Below are positions 26,436-38,158 of a DNA stretch of 38,837 nt, in pieces (within the stretch, counting starts at the first letter, position 1; every line of letters begins with the position of its first letter). The DNA is from Acidobacteria bacterium 13_1_20CM_58_21. GTDB lineage: Bacteria; Acidobacteriota; Terriglobia; Acidiferrales; UBA7541. Where the stretch lies: NCBI GenBank assembly GCA_001919715.1, contig MNIJ01000199.1:1-38837 (forward strand), given 5' to 3'. The notes under the pieces were generated by a model. That model did no database searches, was not told where the DNA came from, and was given only the letters and a program-made list of their open reading frames with translations. The translations under genes were made by a program, and so were the position numbers.

Positions 26436-27539
26436 TTAGTAGAAATCGCGGGAATCGATTCGTTTTCCGGAGAGCCCGAGTTGCAGAATGTCCATTTGTT
26501 CCGGCCGGTCAAAAATCCTGCCCGGGAAAAAGATTTTTGCCACCACGCGGACACCGCCGAACGCCGCGCCCAGGACCACGGCCGCCACCATGAACAGACC
26601 TGTCACTAGGAATATCCTGGTGAGAATCGTCACCCACGGTGGATCGGTAATCGTGTGTCTCGGCTCGTGCCAGGTCACCTCTGTTTCGTAATTCAACGCG
26701 CTCCGCAGCGCATCGCCATAAGCCGCTGAGGAGGGCTTCAGTACGAGTGCGAGCAGGGAAGCCTTGCGTTCAATGGTTGTTCCCGCCTGCTTGGTGGCCG
26801 GAGAAAGCGCCTGCTCCAGATGTCGCAGGTGCTGCTCCGCCAGTTGCGGGGTGGGATATTCGATCAGTAGCAATCCTGCCGAGTCCTTGCCGTTGCGATA
26901 CTCCGCGATCATGGCCTCCGCGCCAGAGGCAAACCCTGCTTCACTCACAAGGTTCGTGAATTCCTCGTGTCTTAGCGCGTTCAGCGCGTTCTGCAACGCC
27001 GCAGGCCCTAGCGCGTACCTTTGCGTCCCGTCCGAGAAGCCGCTCGGCAAATACGTCCGAATCGGCGGCAGTGGCGTCTGTTCGGAGTGCTTCCGGACCA
27101 TCGCCGCAAGTTGTTGCAGCTCATCGGTAGTAGGAGTCTGTGGCGGCCTGACCTCCAGGATTAGGTTGCCGACGAGCAGCAGCAGGCGCTCCTGGTCGAT
27201 CGCCGAAGGCCCTCCGATCGTGGACGGATGCATGTGGGGCCCAAACTCTGAGGTGTAGGCTTCGTACGCGCCGCTGGGGTCCCGGAATTGCCGGAGTGTG
27301 ACTCCCACCTTCTCAGTCCCGTCGGAATACTCTTCAGCGAGCCAGTTCTTCAGACCCGACTCGGCGAATACCTGTGCTCGCCCGTCGTCAGTCTTGATCT
27401 TGATGGGGGAACTGACGGCGTTCCATCGCCCAAATCGTACGGGGAATACTCGCTCAAGTGCACTTTGCGCAAACAAACGGGGTGCGCCAGCCACGGCGGC
27501 CATAAAGAGCGACAGGCAGATGAGGCGAGGCATTCGCAT
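26436..27539 (-). CDS. Exported membrane-anchored protein, DUF6599-like
   Basis: 367 residues; the ATG follows GAGGATGGG. There is a signal peptide (LICLSLFMAAVAGAPRLFAQ), a long soluble part and one membrane helix near the C-terminus (about 310-335, IFLVTGLFMVAAVVLGAAF), so the bulk is probably periplasmic with a short cytoplasmic tail. Two similar halves can be suspected (a 'YSDGTEKVGVTLRQFRDPSG' type and a 'EYRNGKDSAGLLLIEYPTPQ' type), each a beta-rich unit about a DGT/KD-x-A pattern. This resembles the DUF6599 proteins of Acidobacteriota, whose function is unknown. It starts 26 bases after the amidase stop and is probably co-transcribed with it, which hints at an envelope role. Confidence 0.8.
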   Translation of the reverse strand: MRMPRLICLSLFMAAVAGAPRLFAQSALERVFPVRFGRWNAVSSPIKIKTDDGRAQVFAESGLKNWLAEEYSDGTEKVGVTLRQFRDPSGAYEAYTSEFGPHMHPSTIGGPSAIDQERLLLLVGNLILEVRPPQTPTTDELQQLAAMVRKHSEQTPLPPIRTYLPSGFSDGTQRYALGPAALQNALNALRHEEFTNLVSEAGFASGAEAMIAEYRNGKDSAGLLLIEYPTPQLAEQHLRHLEQALSPATKQAGTTIERKASLLALVLKPSSAAYGDALRSALNYETEVTWHEPRHTITDPPWVTILTRIFLVTGLFMVAAVVLGAAFGGVRVVAKIFFPGRIFDRPEQMDILQLGLSGKRIDSRDFY

Positions 27540-27565
27540 CCCATCCTCTATTAGACACTAACGGC

Positions 27566-29764
27566 CTAGTTTTGGTTGCGAGATTGTTCAACCGCTGCCG
27601 CGCTGGCGTGCCCTGCACCGGTTTTGGCCAGTCGATTCATCGTCACACTGTTCATGCTCTCCAGGTAACCAACCACGCCTTGATACAACCCTTCAGCCAC
27701 CTTCTGCCTTTGCTCGGGCTTCTTGAGCATTTGCTCGTCCGCCGGATTACTCAGGAACGAAATCTCCGTCAGGATCGATGGCATGTCCGCGCCAATCAAG
27801 ACCACAAAGGGTGCTTTCCGCACGCCGCGGTTTTTCACCGGCTTGTTCGTCTTTTGAATTCGCTTTGAGAGAGAATCCTGGATGTCTTCGGCAAGTTCTT
27901 TGGATTCATCAATTTTCTCCGTCCTTGCAATCTTCAACACCAGATCTTGTAGTTCGTGAACGCCTCCCTGCGCCGTGGCGTTCTCTCTCGCCGCTACTTC
28001 CATGGCCTCCGCCGAGCCCTTCAGATTCAGGTAATATGTCTCAATGCCGCGCGCCGCGTGGTCCCTGCTCGAATTCGCATGAATCGAAATGAACAGATCC
28101 GCCTTGGCCTGGTTGGCGATGTTCGTCCGCTCTTCCAGAGGAATAAAGCTGTCGTCCGAACGCGTATAGACTACGTCTGCGCCCGGCAGCCGTTGCTCAA
28201 TGATTTTCCCGAGCCGCAGTGCCACATCCAGGCACAGGTCTTTCTCCATCAAGCCGGTAGGGCCGATCGTTCCTGTATCGTGGCCCCCGTGTCCAGCGTC
28301 GATCACGATCCTTCCAACCTTCAGGCCCAGCGCACGCGTCAGCGTGGACTGCCCGTCGCGCGTCGGCTGTGGCGCGCTCGCAGGCTGAATTAAATCGGGC
28401 CTTGCGCTCGTGGCCCTAGCTTTGACGGACTTCGATTTTGCGTTCCTCGCGCTCGGCAAAGAATTGCGCGGCACCGCGGAAGAATTGCTCCCGGCTGTCG
28501 AACCGTTAGCCGCGCCGCCGTTAATCGCACTCCCGTTAATCGTGCCACTCATGGCGCTCGTCGAATTTTCTGTCGGCTGCTCCAACGAAACCATGTCCCC
28601 CGCCGATCCTTTTGCCGGTGCATTCTCAACCGCTCGCGCTTCGCCGTCCGCTGCCACGCCCTCATGCGCATCTTCCAACGCTGTTTCCTGCCCGGGTTTT
28701 CCCTTGGCCGCGTGAATCCGCGCCCCCGGAAGATTTCCGTAGAGATCGATCAAAAGCTGCGGAGGATTGCTTGTCAGTGAAGCGCTGTAATCCTTCACTC
28801 CATTCACGTCCAGCACCACGCGCACCACGCCCCCATGATTCTCGGCCACGCGCACGGCGGTCAGCAGGCGACCGTCCACGCGGATGTTGCCGCGAGCGAC
28901 TTCCGGCGCCAGTCGCGCCACGTGCAAATCGAAAAAGATGCGGTCGGGATTCGCGATGCGCCCGGAAGCGTATTGCACGCTGTCTTCGAGATCGATGGTC
29001 AGCCGCGTCGCGTCGCCGTTGGCGTCCGCGCGAATTCGCCGCACTCGCGGAATCTCCCGTGACCCCGGCCGGCTGACCGACTTGCCCCCGGAGTGCACCG
29101 GTGCACCCGCGCGCCCTGCTTCCGCGGTTGGCAAGGCCGCCGCTGAATCCGACGCCACGCTGTTCGTCGCGGACTGCTCCTCGCCATTCTGTAGCAGCGC
29201 CAATTCCGCCAGCGCTTCTTGCGCTTCGCGCTTTCTCGGCGAACGCGGATAGCGCTTCAGGAAATCCTCATAAGTCTTTTTGGCCAGTGTCGCATCTCCC
29301 AGCTGATCGCGCTGCAGCTTGGCCACTCGCAGGATCGCATCCTGGCAATACTTGCTGGTCGGATACTCGTGCACCAGAAATTGGTACGAATCGGCGGCCG
29401 ACTGGTAGTAGTTTCGCCCAAACCGGTCGCCCATTTCGATGTAAAGCTCAGCAATGGCTCGAAGGGAATCGGGGACTTCAGCGGCTCGTGGCGTAACCGA
29501 AGCAACGCGGCGGTAGGCGGTGACCACCAGTTTGTAGTCCGCCAGCGTGCGCTTCTCGGTGGGCTTGCTGTTCAGCGCTGCGCGCTGCTCTTCGGCCCGC
29601 GCAAATTGCGCGGAAGCGGATGGGCGCTTCACTGCAGTGGCCGCGGCCCCCGCAGTCGTTTTCACAGGTGCAGCAGCAATGGTGAGCACAAAGCCCAGCA
29701 TCACAAAAACCGGCGAAAGACGGGCGAAGCCCTGGTGCAAATTTTTTTTGGCAGGAAATAGCAA
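27566..29764 (-). CDS. N-acetylmuramoyl-L-alanine amidase (AmiC type) with TPR-like and AMIN domains
   Basis: About 732 residues. The track start is a TTG at 29764 with GGGGATG upstream. A later GTG or ATG (about residue 21-22, just before LGFVLTIAAAP) is also possible. Order: a signal sequence; about 50-195 TPR-like repeats (YYQSAADSYQFLVHEYPTSK, TLAKKTYEDFLKRYPRSPRK), like the YbgF/CpoB fold; about 235-345 an AMIN domain that targets peptidoglycan (TRLTIDLEDSVQYASGRI); a Ser/Ala-rich linker; and about 475-705 an Amidase_3 catalytic domain with zinc ligands in DAGHGGHD, the Glu in LMEKDLCLD, SIHANS, and the catalytic Glu in SILTEISFL. It cuts the amide bond between MurNAc and the stem peptide during cell separation. 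It sits between a lytic transglycosylase and a DUF6599-like gene. The TPR extension is extra compared with E. coli AmiC. Confidence 0.93.
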   Translation of the reverse strand: MLFPAKKNLHQGFARLSPVFVMLGFVLTIAAAPVKTTAGAAATAVKRPSASAQFARAEEQRAALNSKPTEKRTLADYKLVVTAYRRVASVTPRAAEVPDSLRAIAELYIEMGDRFGRNYYQSAADSYQFLVHEYPTSKYCQDAILRVAKLQRDQLGDATLAKKTYEDFLKRYPRSPRKREAQEALAELALLQNGEEQSATNSVASDSAAALPTAEAGRAGAPVHSGGKSVSRPGSREIPRVRRIRADANGDATRLTIDLEDSVQYASGRIANPDRIFFDLHVARLAPEVARGNIRVDGRLLTAVRVAENHGGVVRVVLDVNGVKDYSASLTSNPPQLLIDLYGNLPGARIHAAKGKPGQETALEDAHEGVAADGEARAVENAPAKGSAGDMVSLEQPTENSTSAMSGTINGSAINGGAANGSTAGSNSSAVPRNSLPSARNAKSKSVKARATSARPDLIQPASAPQPTRDGQSTLTRALGLKVGRIVIDAGHGGHDTGTIGPTGLMEKDLCLDVALRLGKIIEQRLPGADVVYTRSDDSFIPLEERTNIANQAKADLFISIHANSSRDHAARGIETYYLNLKGSAEAMEVAARENATAQGGVHELQDLVLKIARTEKIDESKELAEDIQDSLSKRIQKTNKPVKNRGVRKAPFVVLIGADMPSILTEISFLSNPADEQMLKKPEQRQKVAEGLYQGVVGYLESMNSVTMNRLAKTGAGHASAAAVEQSRNQN

Positions 29765-29866
29765 GCTACATCCCCAAAACGCCGCTCAATTCGACAACCA
29801 CCAGGAACATACAACTAAGAAGCACGAACAACCAACCACCAAGAACTAATTACCGGATACCCTATT

Positions 29867-30583
29867 CTATTCGTTGGTGAATATGATGCGGCCGCTCGGA
29901 GTGACGTCTCTGTGGATCGCGCGTGGGTTGATGAAGGCATCCGCAAGACGTCCCGAACCCGGCCGGAAATAGGCATCCTGTACTCGCTGTACGTAATTCC
30001 GCGTTTCTCGATACGCAGGTATTCCGTGAGCCCGGTCAACGGCCCCCTCTCCCGCATTGTACGCCGCCAGGGCCAAATTGAGGTTGCCATTATAGCGTTC
30101 CAGCAACCACTTCAAATGCTTAACCCCGGCATCAATGTTTTGTTGCGGGTTGAACAGGTCATAAGCCCCATATCGTTGTGCCGTCGTGGGAATCAACTGC
30201 ATCAATCCGCCGGCTCCCTTGCGGGAATACGCCTTGGGATTCCAGTTCGATTCCGTTTCAATCACCGCGCGGACCAGCGCCGGGTCCACGCGATGCCGGT
30301 CCGCCGCTTCTCGAACGAGTTTTTCCTGGCCGTCGCGGCCGATGTCCATGGCTGGACGGCTGCGTCCTGAAAACGAAGACTCAGCGGGCAGGTAGATGCT
30401 GGCGCGCGGCTTGGTGGCAGTGAGTTTGGCTATCACCGGCGCTTCGGCGTTGACAAAGAACTGCCGGCCCGAATCGTCAACGACCTTGGCGATCTGGCCG
30501 CTGGTGCCCGGGGCGAAAACGGTCGAGCAGACCATCAGCGTCGCTAGAACAAGCCACGCCGCGTTTGCTGTGCGTTTCACCAT
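29867..30583 (-). CDS. Lytic transglycosylase (SLT domain)
   Basis: 238 residues from the ATG at 30583 (MVKRTANAAW), preceded by CAGGGCACG. The track's 24 extra residues are not typical. There is a signal peptide cut near GTSGQ, then a short exposed part (DSGRQFFVNAEAP), then the SLT catalytic domain at about 95-215: ALVRAVIETESNWNPKAYS with the catalytic Glu, GAGGLMQLIPTTAQRYG, FNPQQNIDAGVKHLKWLL and LALAAYNAGEGAV. It cleaves the MurNAc-GlcNAc bond, forming 1,6-anhydroMurNAc in the periplasm. An amidase gene follows about 100 bases downstream and alaS precedes it. The pair of wall hydrolases suggests joint work in cell division or turnover. Confidence 0.93.
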   Translation of the reverse strand: MVKRTANAAWLVLATLMVCSTVFAPGTSGQIAKVVDDSGRQFFVNAEAPVIAKLTATKPRASIYLPAESSFSGRSRPAMDIGRDGQEKLVREAADRHRVDPALVRAVIETESNWNPKAYSRKGAGGLMQLIPTTAQRYGAYDLFNPQQNIDAGVKHLKWLLERYNGNLNLALAAYNAGEGAVDRAHGIPAYRETRNYVQRVQDAYFRPGSGRLADAFINPRAIHRDVTPSGRIIFTNE

Positions 30584-30798
30584 CGTGCCCTGGGGAAGGC
30601 CAACAACAATTTTCGAACCTCGTACAGAGCGGACAGTCCTTATTATCGCCCCCACCCGGTCACGGTCAATATCCCTTCGGTACTAGGGACCCCTCCGAGC
30701 AGTCTGCCGAGATCACCCGACGATGGCTCATCCCTGCGAATCCGCGCCCGCAGGGGAGGTTGTCTACCGCAAGACACGGTTTTCTGACGGTGCCTAGA

Positions 30799-33549
<2,751 letters not shown>

Positions 33550-33633
33550 GTGAGCCTCAATTCCGGCACGATGGAGTGCCCTCATTATCGCAGAGGGGGT
33601 GAGATAGCACCATTGGAGGCGCAGTGGACGAGT

Positions 33634-34149
33634 CTACGCCGAACCCGCCTCAGTTTCGGGCACGTCCTGGCGAGTGAGCGCGCGGAGTTCGCGGCGAACG
33701 ATGTCGGCGGAGAAGCCGCCACGCAGGAGACTACCGTAGAGGGAGGCCGTTTTCCTTTGGTCGATTTCGCCGCGATAGGACCGTAGTTTGCGCTCGATGA
33801 GCTGGCGGACCATGGCAGCTTCGTCGGTGTTCTCGGCGACTTCTTCGAGGGCGGATTCGATGTGCCGGTCTGCGATTCCCCTGGCGCGGAGGTCGCGGGC
33901 GACCCGGAATTTTCCTTGCTTGCGCGATTCGGTTCTCTGGCGGGCGAATTGCTTGGCGTAACGCGCGTCATCGATCATACCGTTTTCCGTAAGACGGGCC
34001 ATCACCACTTCGACCAGCCGCTTGTTATCGCTCCGCCGCTCCAGCTTCTGCCGCATCTCATGCACGGAAAGCGCTCGCCGCATCAACGCGCGCACTGCGA
34101 CATCGTACAACTCCGCTTCGGTTTCAACTTGTTGCGCCTTGGCAAACAC
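33634..34149 (-). CDS. recX: RecX regulatory protein
   Basis: The track gives 201 residues from 34239, but the first 30 (a hydrophobic stretch SLFLTGACAASVFFTSLLGY) are foreign to this cytoplasmic protein. A GTG at 34149 (VFAKAQQVETEAELYDVAVR) gives 171 residues, closer to the family, without a good ribosome site. The start is therefore uncertain. RecX binds RecA filaments and limits them. The triple helical repeats are visible (ALMRRALSVHEMRQKLERRS, VVMARLTENGMIDDARYAKQ, ARDLRARGIADRHIESAL). alaS follows at about 85 bases, as in many bacteria. recA itself is not in the window; pilT lies upstream instead. Confidence 0.88.
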   Translation of the reverse strand: MFAKAQQVETEAELYDVAVRALMRRALSVHEMRQKLERRSDNKRLVEVVMARLTENGMIDDARYAKQFARQRTESRKQGKFRVARDLRARGIADRHIESALEEVAENTDEAAMVRQLIERKLRSYRGEIDQRKTASLYGSLLRGGFSADIVRRELRALTRQDVPETEAGSA

Positions 34150-34280
34150 AAGATAAGAATAGAAGTAACCAAGTAGGGAAGTAAAGAAAACAGATGCAGC
34201 ACATGCTCCAGTAAGGAAAAGGCTTAACGCCGAGGGCACCGAGACGCAGATCAGACGCTCCGCAGCTTCCGCATTCCAGG

Positions 34281-35426
34281 TTACTTGCGGGCAAAGCGCT
34301 CGAAGTCGGCCATTTGGCGTTCCATCTCCTCGCGAGCGGAGTCGGCGGCGGAGCGAATACCTTGAATGCGCAGCTTGAATTCGTCGGCGTTCGACGCGCG
34401 CGCCAGAGCTTCATCTAGTGTGATGAGCTGCTTCGAGTAGAGATCGAAGAGCGACTGATCGAACGTTTGCATGCCATACTGGCTGGTGCCGGCGGCGATG
34501 GCGTCATGGATCAATCGCGTCTTGTCTGCGTTGATAATGCAATCGCGGATGTAACCTGTGGCAATCATGATTTCGCAAGCGGGGACACGGCCCTTGTCAT
34601 CCGCGCGTCGCACCAGGCGCTGCGAGACGACCGCTTTCAAGGTGGCGGCAAGCTGCAAGCGAATCTGTTTCTGCTCCGGCGGCGGGAAGACCGCGATAAT
34701 ACGCTGAATCGTTTCCGTGGCATCCAAGGTGTGCAAGGTGGAAAGCACAAGGTGGCCGGTTTCCGCGGCGAGCAGTGCCGTGGAAATAGTCTCGAGGTCG
34801 CGCATTTCGCCGACCAGAATCACGTCCGGGTCCTGACGCAGAGCAGCGCGCAACGCGGTGGAAAAGTTCGCGGTGTCCACTTCGACCTCGCGCTGATTAA
34901 TGAAGCTCTTCTTGTCGCGGTGCAGGAACTCGATGGGATCTTCGATGGTGATTAGATGGTCGGCGCGGTTGGCATTGATGCGGTCGATCATCGCGGCCAA
35001 GGTGGTGGACTTACCGGAACCGGTGGTTCCTGTAACCAGCACCAATCCGCGCTGTTCCTCGCAAATTCTGGAAATTACCGAAGGGAGGTTTAGTTCTTCG
35101 GTGGTACGAATCTTTGTCGGAATGACGCGCAGCACCATGCCGACGTTGCCACGCTGCTGGAAAACGTTGACGCGGAAACGGCCCAAACCTGCCACGCCAT
35201 AGGCCATATCCAATTCCGCAGTTTCCTTGAATTTTTGCTTTTGGCGGTTGGTCATCATGCTGAACGCCATGGAGAGCATCTCTTCCGGCGTGACACGAGG
35301 CACGTCGGTCAGGGGGGCGAGCAGGCCGTCCACGCGCAAGTAAGGGTGATTGCCGACTTTCAAGTGTAAGTCGGACGCTTTGCTTTCGACCGCGCGGCGG
35401 AGAAGATCGTCAATGCTGATGGACAT
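34281..35426 (-). CDS. pilT: Type IV pilus retraction ATPase PilT
   Basis: 381 residues from the ATG at 35426 (MSISIDDLLRRAVESKASDL); the track adds 15 codons. A hexameric AAA-type ATPase at the inner face of the membrane that drives pilus retraction and twitching. Motifs: Walker A TGTTGSGKSTT, Asp box TIEDPIEFLHRD, Walker B LRQDPDVILVGEMRDLET and His box LVLSTLHTLDA. The PilT-type AIRNLIRE is not exact here; the region reads GYIRDCIINADKTRLIHDAI, which is the normal place for it. The C-terminus is somewhat longer than in E. coli or Pseudomonas PilT (about 345). No other pilus genes are close. The dead PilZ gene at 25 kb is of the kind that often feeds c-di-GMP signals to pili. Confidence 0.93.
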   Translation of the reverse strand: MSISIDDLLRRAVESKASDLHLKVGNHPYLRVDGLLAPLTDVPRVTPEEMLSMAFSMMTNRQKQKFKETAELDMAYGVAGLGRFRVNVFQQRGNVGMVLRVIPTKIRTTEELNLPSVISRICEEQRGLVLVTGTTGSGKSTTLAAMIDRINANRADHLITIEDPIEFLHRDKKSFINQREVEVDTANFSTALRAALRQDPDVILVGEMRDLETISTALLAAETGHLVLSTLHTLDATETIQRIIAVFPPPEQKQIRLQLAATLKAVVSQRLVRRADDKGRVPACEIMIATGYIRDCIINADKTRLIHDAIAAGTSQYGMQTFDQSLFDLYSKQLITLDEALARASNADEFKLRIQGIRSAADSAREEMERQMADFERFARK

Positions 35427-35785
35427 GTCGTGTGAACCCCGCAAGCATGCATCTATACGCGACACTAGCATCCGGGGGTAGGGTGGGCAAGCAAGCCGCG
35501 CAGGCCAGTTGCGCGCTAGTTAACGGTACCTGGAGTGGGCAGTCTTAAGTTGTTAGCCCGCAGTTGCCGGACAGGGGAACCGGGATAGGGATAAAAATTA
35601 GGGCCGAGGGAAGTACGCCCGGTAGCCGCCTGGTGCGGCAGTCGCGGCCCGCGGGCAGAGAGCCTTGAGGAGAGAAGACTAAGCACTTCGAGCTGAAACA
35701 TCACGGGGAGAAACCTGCGACTACAGGTGCAAAATGAAAGTGGCAGCGTAGTTTGCGTAGTAAGAACTTCTAACTTAAAACCGAT
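35427..35785. other. Intergenic stretch upstream of pilT and downstream of the aquaporin gene
   Basis: No gene is recognised; ORF 35516-35704 has no family resemblance. I looked for a GEMM-type c-di-GMP riboswitch before pilT and did not find its conserved pieces. The pilT promoter is presumably here. Confidence 0.4.
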
Positions 35786-36472
35786 TCAGGCTTTTCTTAG
35801 ATAGAGCGAATCGTAGAGCAGGCCGGCGACAAATCCTCCGGCCAGCGGACCGACCCAGTAGACACCATGGTTGGCCCAGCGCCACGCCGCGAGCGCGGGG
35901 CCAAATGCCCGAGCTGGATTCAAAGCGGCACCCGTAAACGGACCGGCAACGAGGATGCCGAGGGAAATTGTCAGACCGATGCCAAAACCCCCGATCGAAT
36001 GGAACGCGCCTTTTTCATCGACAGCCGTGGCAAAAACAACGAGAACCAAGAAGAAAGTCGTCACCGCCTCTAGCGCCATTCCAGCCCAGCGCGGAAAATC
36101 CCGCGCGAGTTCCGGCGTGCCCAGAGCGACGGCGCGCCAGGTCTCTTCTGGAATGACGGCCCGCAGCAGAAATGCGGCGGCCGTCGCGCCGGCCAGCTGC
36201 CCGGCCCAATAGAGAATGGTGTCCACAGTATTCACGCGTTTGGTGACCCAGAAGCCGATGGTCACCGCGGGATTGAAATGTCCGCCGGAGATGTGGCCGA
36301 GCGCCGAAACCATGATGCCGATCGCCAGGCCGTGAGTGAGCGCGATGCCGAGAAAACCGAGGCCGCCCGCGCCATGCAAATATTGATCCGCACAGACCGA
36401 GCCCGCGCCGAAGAAAATCAGGGCAAACGTTCCCAGGAATTCCGCGATCAGCTTTTGCGATGTGCTGTACAT
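35786..36472 (-). CDS. Aquaporin (MIP family channel)
   Basis: 228 residues from the ATG at 36472 (MYSTSQKLIAEFLGTFALIF), preceded by GGAGAGTCGA. The track adds 48 codons. Six membrane helices and both half-helices with NPA motifs are present: GGHFNPAVT and GAALNPARAFGP. By alignment on the NPA boxes, the selectivity-filter residues are H (in LTHGL), I (12 residues before the second NPA), A and R. This H-I-A-R set is that of plant tonoplast aquaporins (TIP) rather than E. coli AqpZ (F-H-T-R) or GlpF (W-G-F-R). TIP channels pass water and, for some, ammonia, urea or peroxide. The substrate here is inferred only. A truncated kinase gene lies just upstream on the same strand. The residues were placed by eye. 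Confidence 0.92.
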   Translation of the reverse strand: MYSTSQKLIAEFLGTFALIFFGAGSVCADQYLHGAGGLGFLGIALTHGLAIGIMVSALGHISGGHFNPAVTIGFWVTKRVNTVDTILYWAGQLAGATAAAFLLRAVIPEETWRAVALGTPELARDFPRWAGMALEAVTTFFLVLVVFATAVDEKGAFHSIGGFGIGLTISLGILVAGPFTGAALNPARAFGPALAAWRWANHGVYWVGPLAGGFVAGLLYDSLYLRKA

Positions 36473-36524
36473 TCGACTCTCCATGCACGGAAAGGAATAT
36501 GCGCCCGATTCGACCGGCTGCATT

Positions 36525-36886
36525 CTATCTGGAATGCGGCGCGGAGCGCCAGCCTTCCCGCCGAGATCGATCAATTGTGCTCCGGCGCCCTTTGACGCGT
36601 TGCCTGAGGGTTTCACCCTCGAGCAATTCCATCACCAGAAAAAATCTTCCTTCGTGTTCCTCAATCTCGTGAATGGTGCAGATGTTGGGTGATTCAGCGC
36701 GGAAGCGGCACGCGCTTCGCGGCGGAAACGCTCCAGCGCCTGCGGGTTCTGGTGGAGTTCTTCCGGGAGAAATTTGAGCGCCACACGGCGGCCAAGCTTG
36801 AGATCTTCGGCGGTGTAGACCACACCCATGCCGCCGCCCCCGAGCTTTTCCAGAATGCGGTAATGCGAGAAAGTTTGGCCGATCAT
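36525..36886 (-). pseudogene. Ser/Thr protein kinase, N-lobe remnant
   Basis: From the ATG at 36886 the frame reads [20 protein letters not shown] and [18 protein letters not shown]: the glycine loop and the ATP-binding Lys (VALKF) of a PknB-type kinase. At ALNHP the frame shifts, and a second frame continues [20 protein letters not shown] and [13 protein letters not shown], then breaks off. The catalytic HRD and DFG parts are absent, so it cannot be active. The break lies about 50 bases before the aquaporin ATG, which suggests a deletion that brought the aquaporin gene next to the kinase start. Confidence 0.82.
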
Positions 36887-37025
36887 TACAAGGAATGCCG
36901 CTGCGCGAAGTGATAGGGGTTCGAACGAAGTGAGTCAACGCGGCGAAATCGCGGGCGATTCACAGAGGAAAGGGCGACAGGATCAAGAAAAGTCCCTGGC
37001 GCCTACAAAACGGATTGGGAATCGA

Positions 37026-37973
37026 TTAGCGAGAAGCGGCGCCGACAGGAGCGTTTACCGGTGTCAGCCAGTTGTGGCGATCGGGCTTGCTGCCGCTGGT
37101 TATGGCGAAGAACTCTTCCTGGAGCTTCCGGGTAATCGGTCCGGCCACACCCTTGCCGACCTGGAGGTGATCGACGGAGCGGATGGGCGTGATTTCGACG
37201 GCGGTGCCCACAAAGAAAACCTCGTCGGCGATGTAGAGCATTTCACGTGGAATTACATGTTCCTTGACGGGAATGCGCAGGTCGTCCGCCAGTTTCGTGA
37301 CCGCGTCCCGAGTGATGCCTGGCAAAATGCTGGTGGCGAGAGGCGGTGTATAGAGCACCCCGTCGTGCGCGAGAAAAATGTTCATGCCCGAGCCTTCACT
37401 GACGTGGCCTTGAGAATCCAGAGCGATACCTTCGGTGTAGCCGTTGAAGCCCGCTTCCATGCGAATGAGCTGCGAGTTCATGTAATTCGCCGCGGCCTTG
37501 GACATGGCGGGCAGGGTGTTTGGAGCGATGCGCGTCCAGGAGCTGACTCCGACCTCAACGCCTTTCGACAAAGCTTCCGGGCCAAGATAAGCGCCCCAGC
37601 TCCAGCAGGCCATGTAAATGTCGATCGGCGAGTTCAGCGGATTCACTCCCACTTCGCCGTAGCCGCGCAGCACGATGGGCTTCACGTAGCAGGAATTCAA
37701 TTTGTTTAGGCGGACCAGTTCGCAGGCCGTGCTGGCGAACTGATCGACGGAGAAGGGAAGCTCCATGCGGTAAATTTTCGCGGAGTTGATCAGCCGCTGC
37801 ATGTGCTCGCGCAACCGGAAGATCGCGGATCCTTGCTTCGTTTCATAGCAGCGGATGCCTTCGAAGACCGCGGAGCCGTAACTCACCACGTGCGAAAGGA
37901 CATGCAACTTGGCGTCGTCCCAATTGATCCACTTTCCGTTGTGCCAGATTTTCTCGGTCGCCTGAATCGGCAT
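37026..37973 (-). CDS. ilvE: Branched-chain amino acid aminotransferase
   Basis: 315 residues; the ATG follows GGGGAGTATCT. A PLP fold-type IV enzyme that moves the amino group between glutamate and the 2-keto acids of Leu, Ile and Val in the cytoplasm. Signatures: HVLSHVVSYGSAVFEGIRCY at the N-terminus, the PLP Lys in AMSKAAANYMNSQL, EGIALDSQGHVSEGSGMNIF, LPGITRDAV, and GTAVEITPIRSVD near the end. The length is typical (about 305-310). No other branched-chain genes are adjacent. It is separated from the ABC-2 permease end by about 185 bases. Confidence 0.95.
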   Translation of the reverse strand: MPIQATEKIWHNGKWINWDDAKLHVLSHVVSYGSAVFEGIRCYETKQGSAIFRLREHMQRLINSAKIYRMELPFSVDQFASTACELVRLNKLNSCYVKPIVLRGYGEVGVNPLNSPIDIYMACWSWGAYLGPEALSKGVEVGVSSWTRIAPNTLPAMSKAAANYMNSQLIRMEAGFNGYTEGIALDSQGHVSEGSGMNIFLAHDGVLYTPPLATSILPGITRDAVTKLADDLRIPVKEHVIPREMLYIADEVFFVGTAVEITPIRSVDHLQVGKGVAGPITRKLQEEFFAITSGSKPDRHNWLTPVNAPVGAASR

Positions 37974-38158
37974 AGATACTCCCCATTTGGTAGTGTCACT
38001 CGCCGTCGTACTGCTCGAAATCGCAGAATACGGTACGCGGGATAAAGCGTCAATGCATCAAGCGTCATGGAAACACAGTTTTCTCCAACCAATTTGGCGC
38101 CTGCGTCTCCAGGCGATACGTTGATAGCTGCAGGGGAATAAAGAACTGAAATGGGAGG

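Noticed and set aside
30730-30760. Terminator hairpin after alaS (CCCTGC...GCAGGG)
   Set aside because: No T-run on the minus strand, and the stem is short.
35427-35785. c-di-GMP riboswitch before pilT
   Set aside because: I looked for the conserved GEMM pieces on the minus strand and did not find them.
36930-37709. Long plus-strand ORF of 259 codons
   Set aside because: It is the reverse strand of ilvE, a clear aminotransferase; its translation has no family resemblance.
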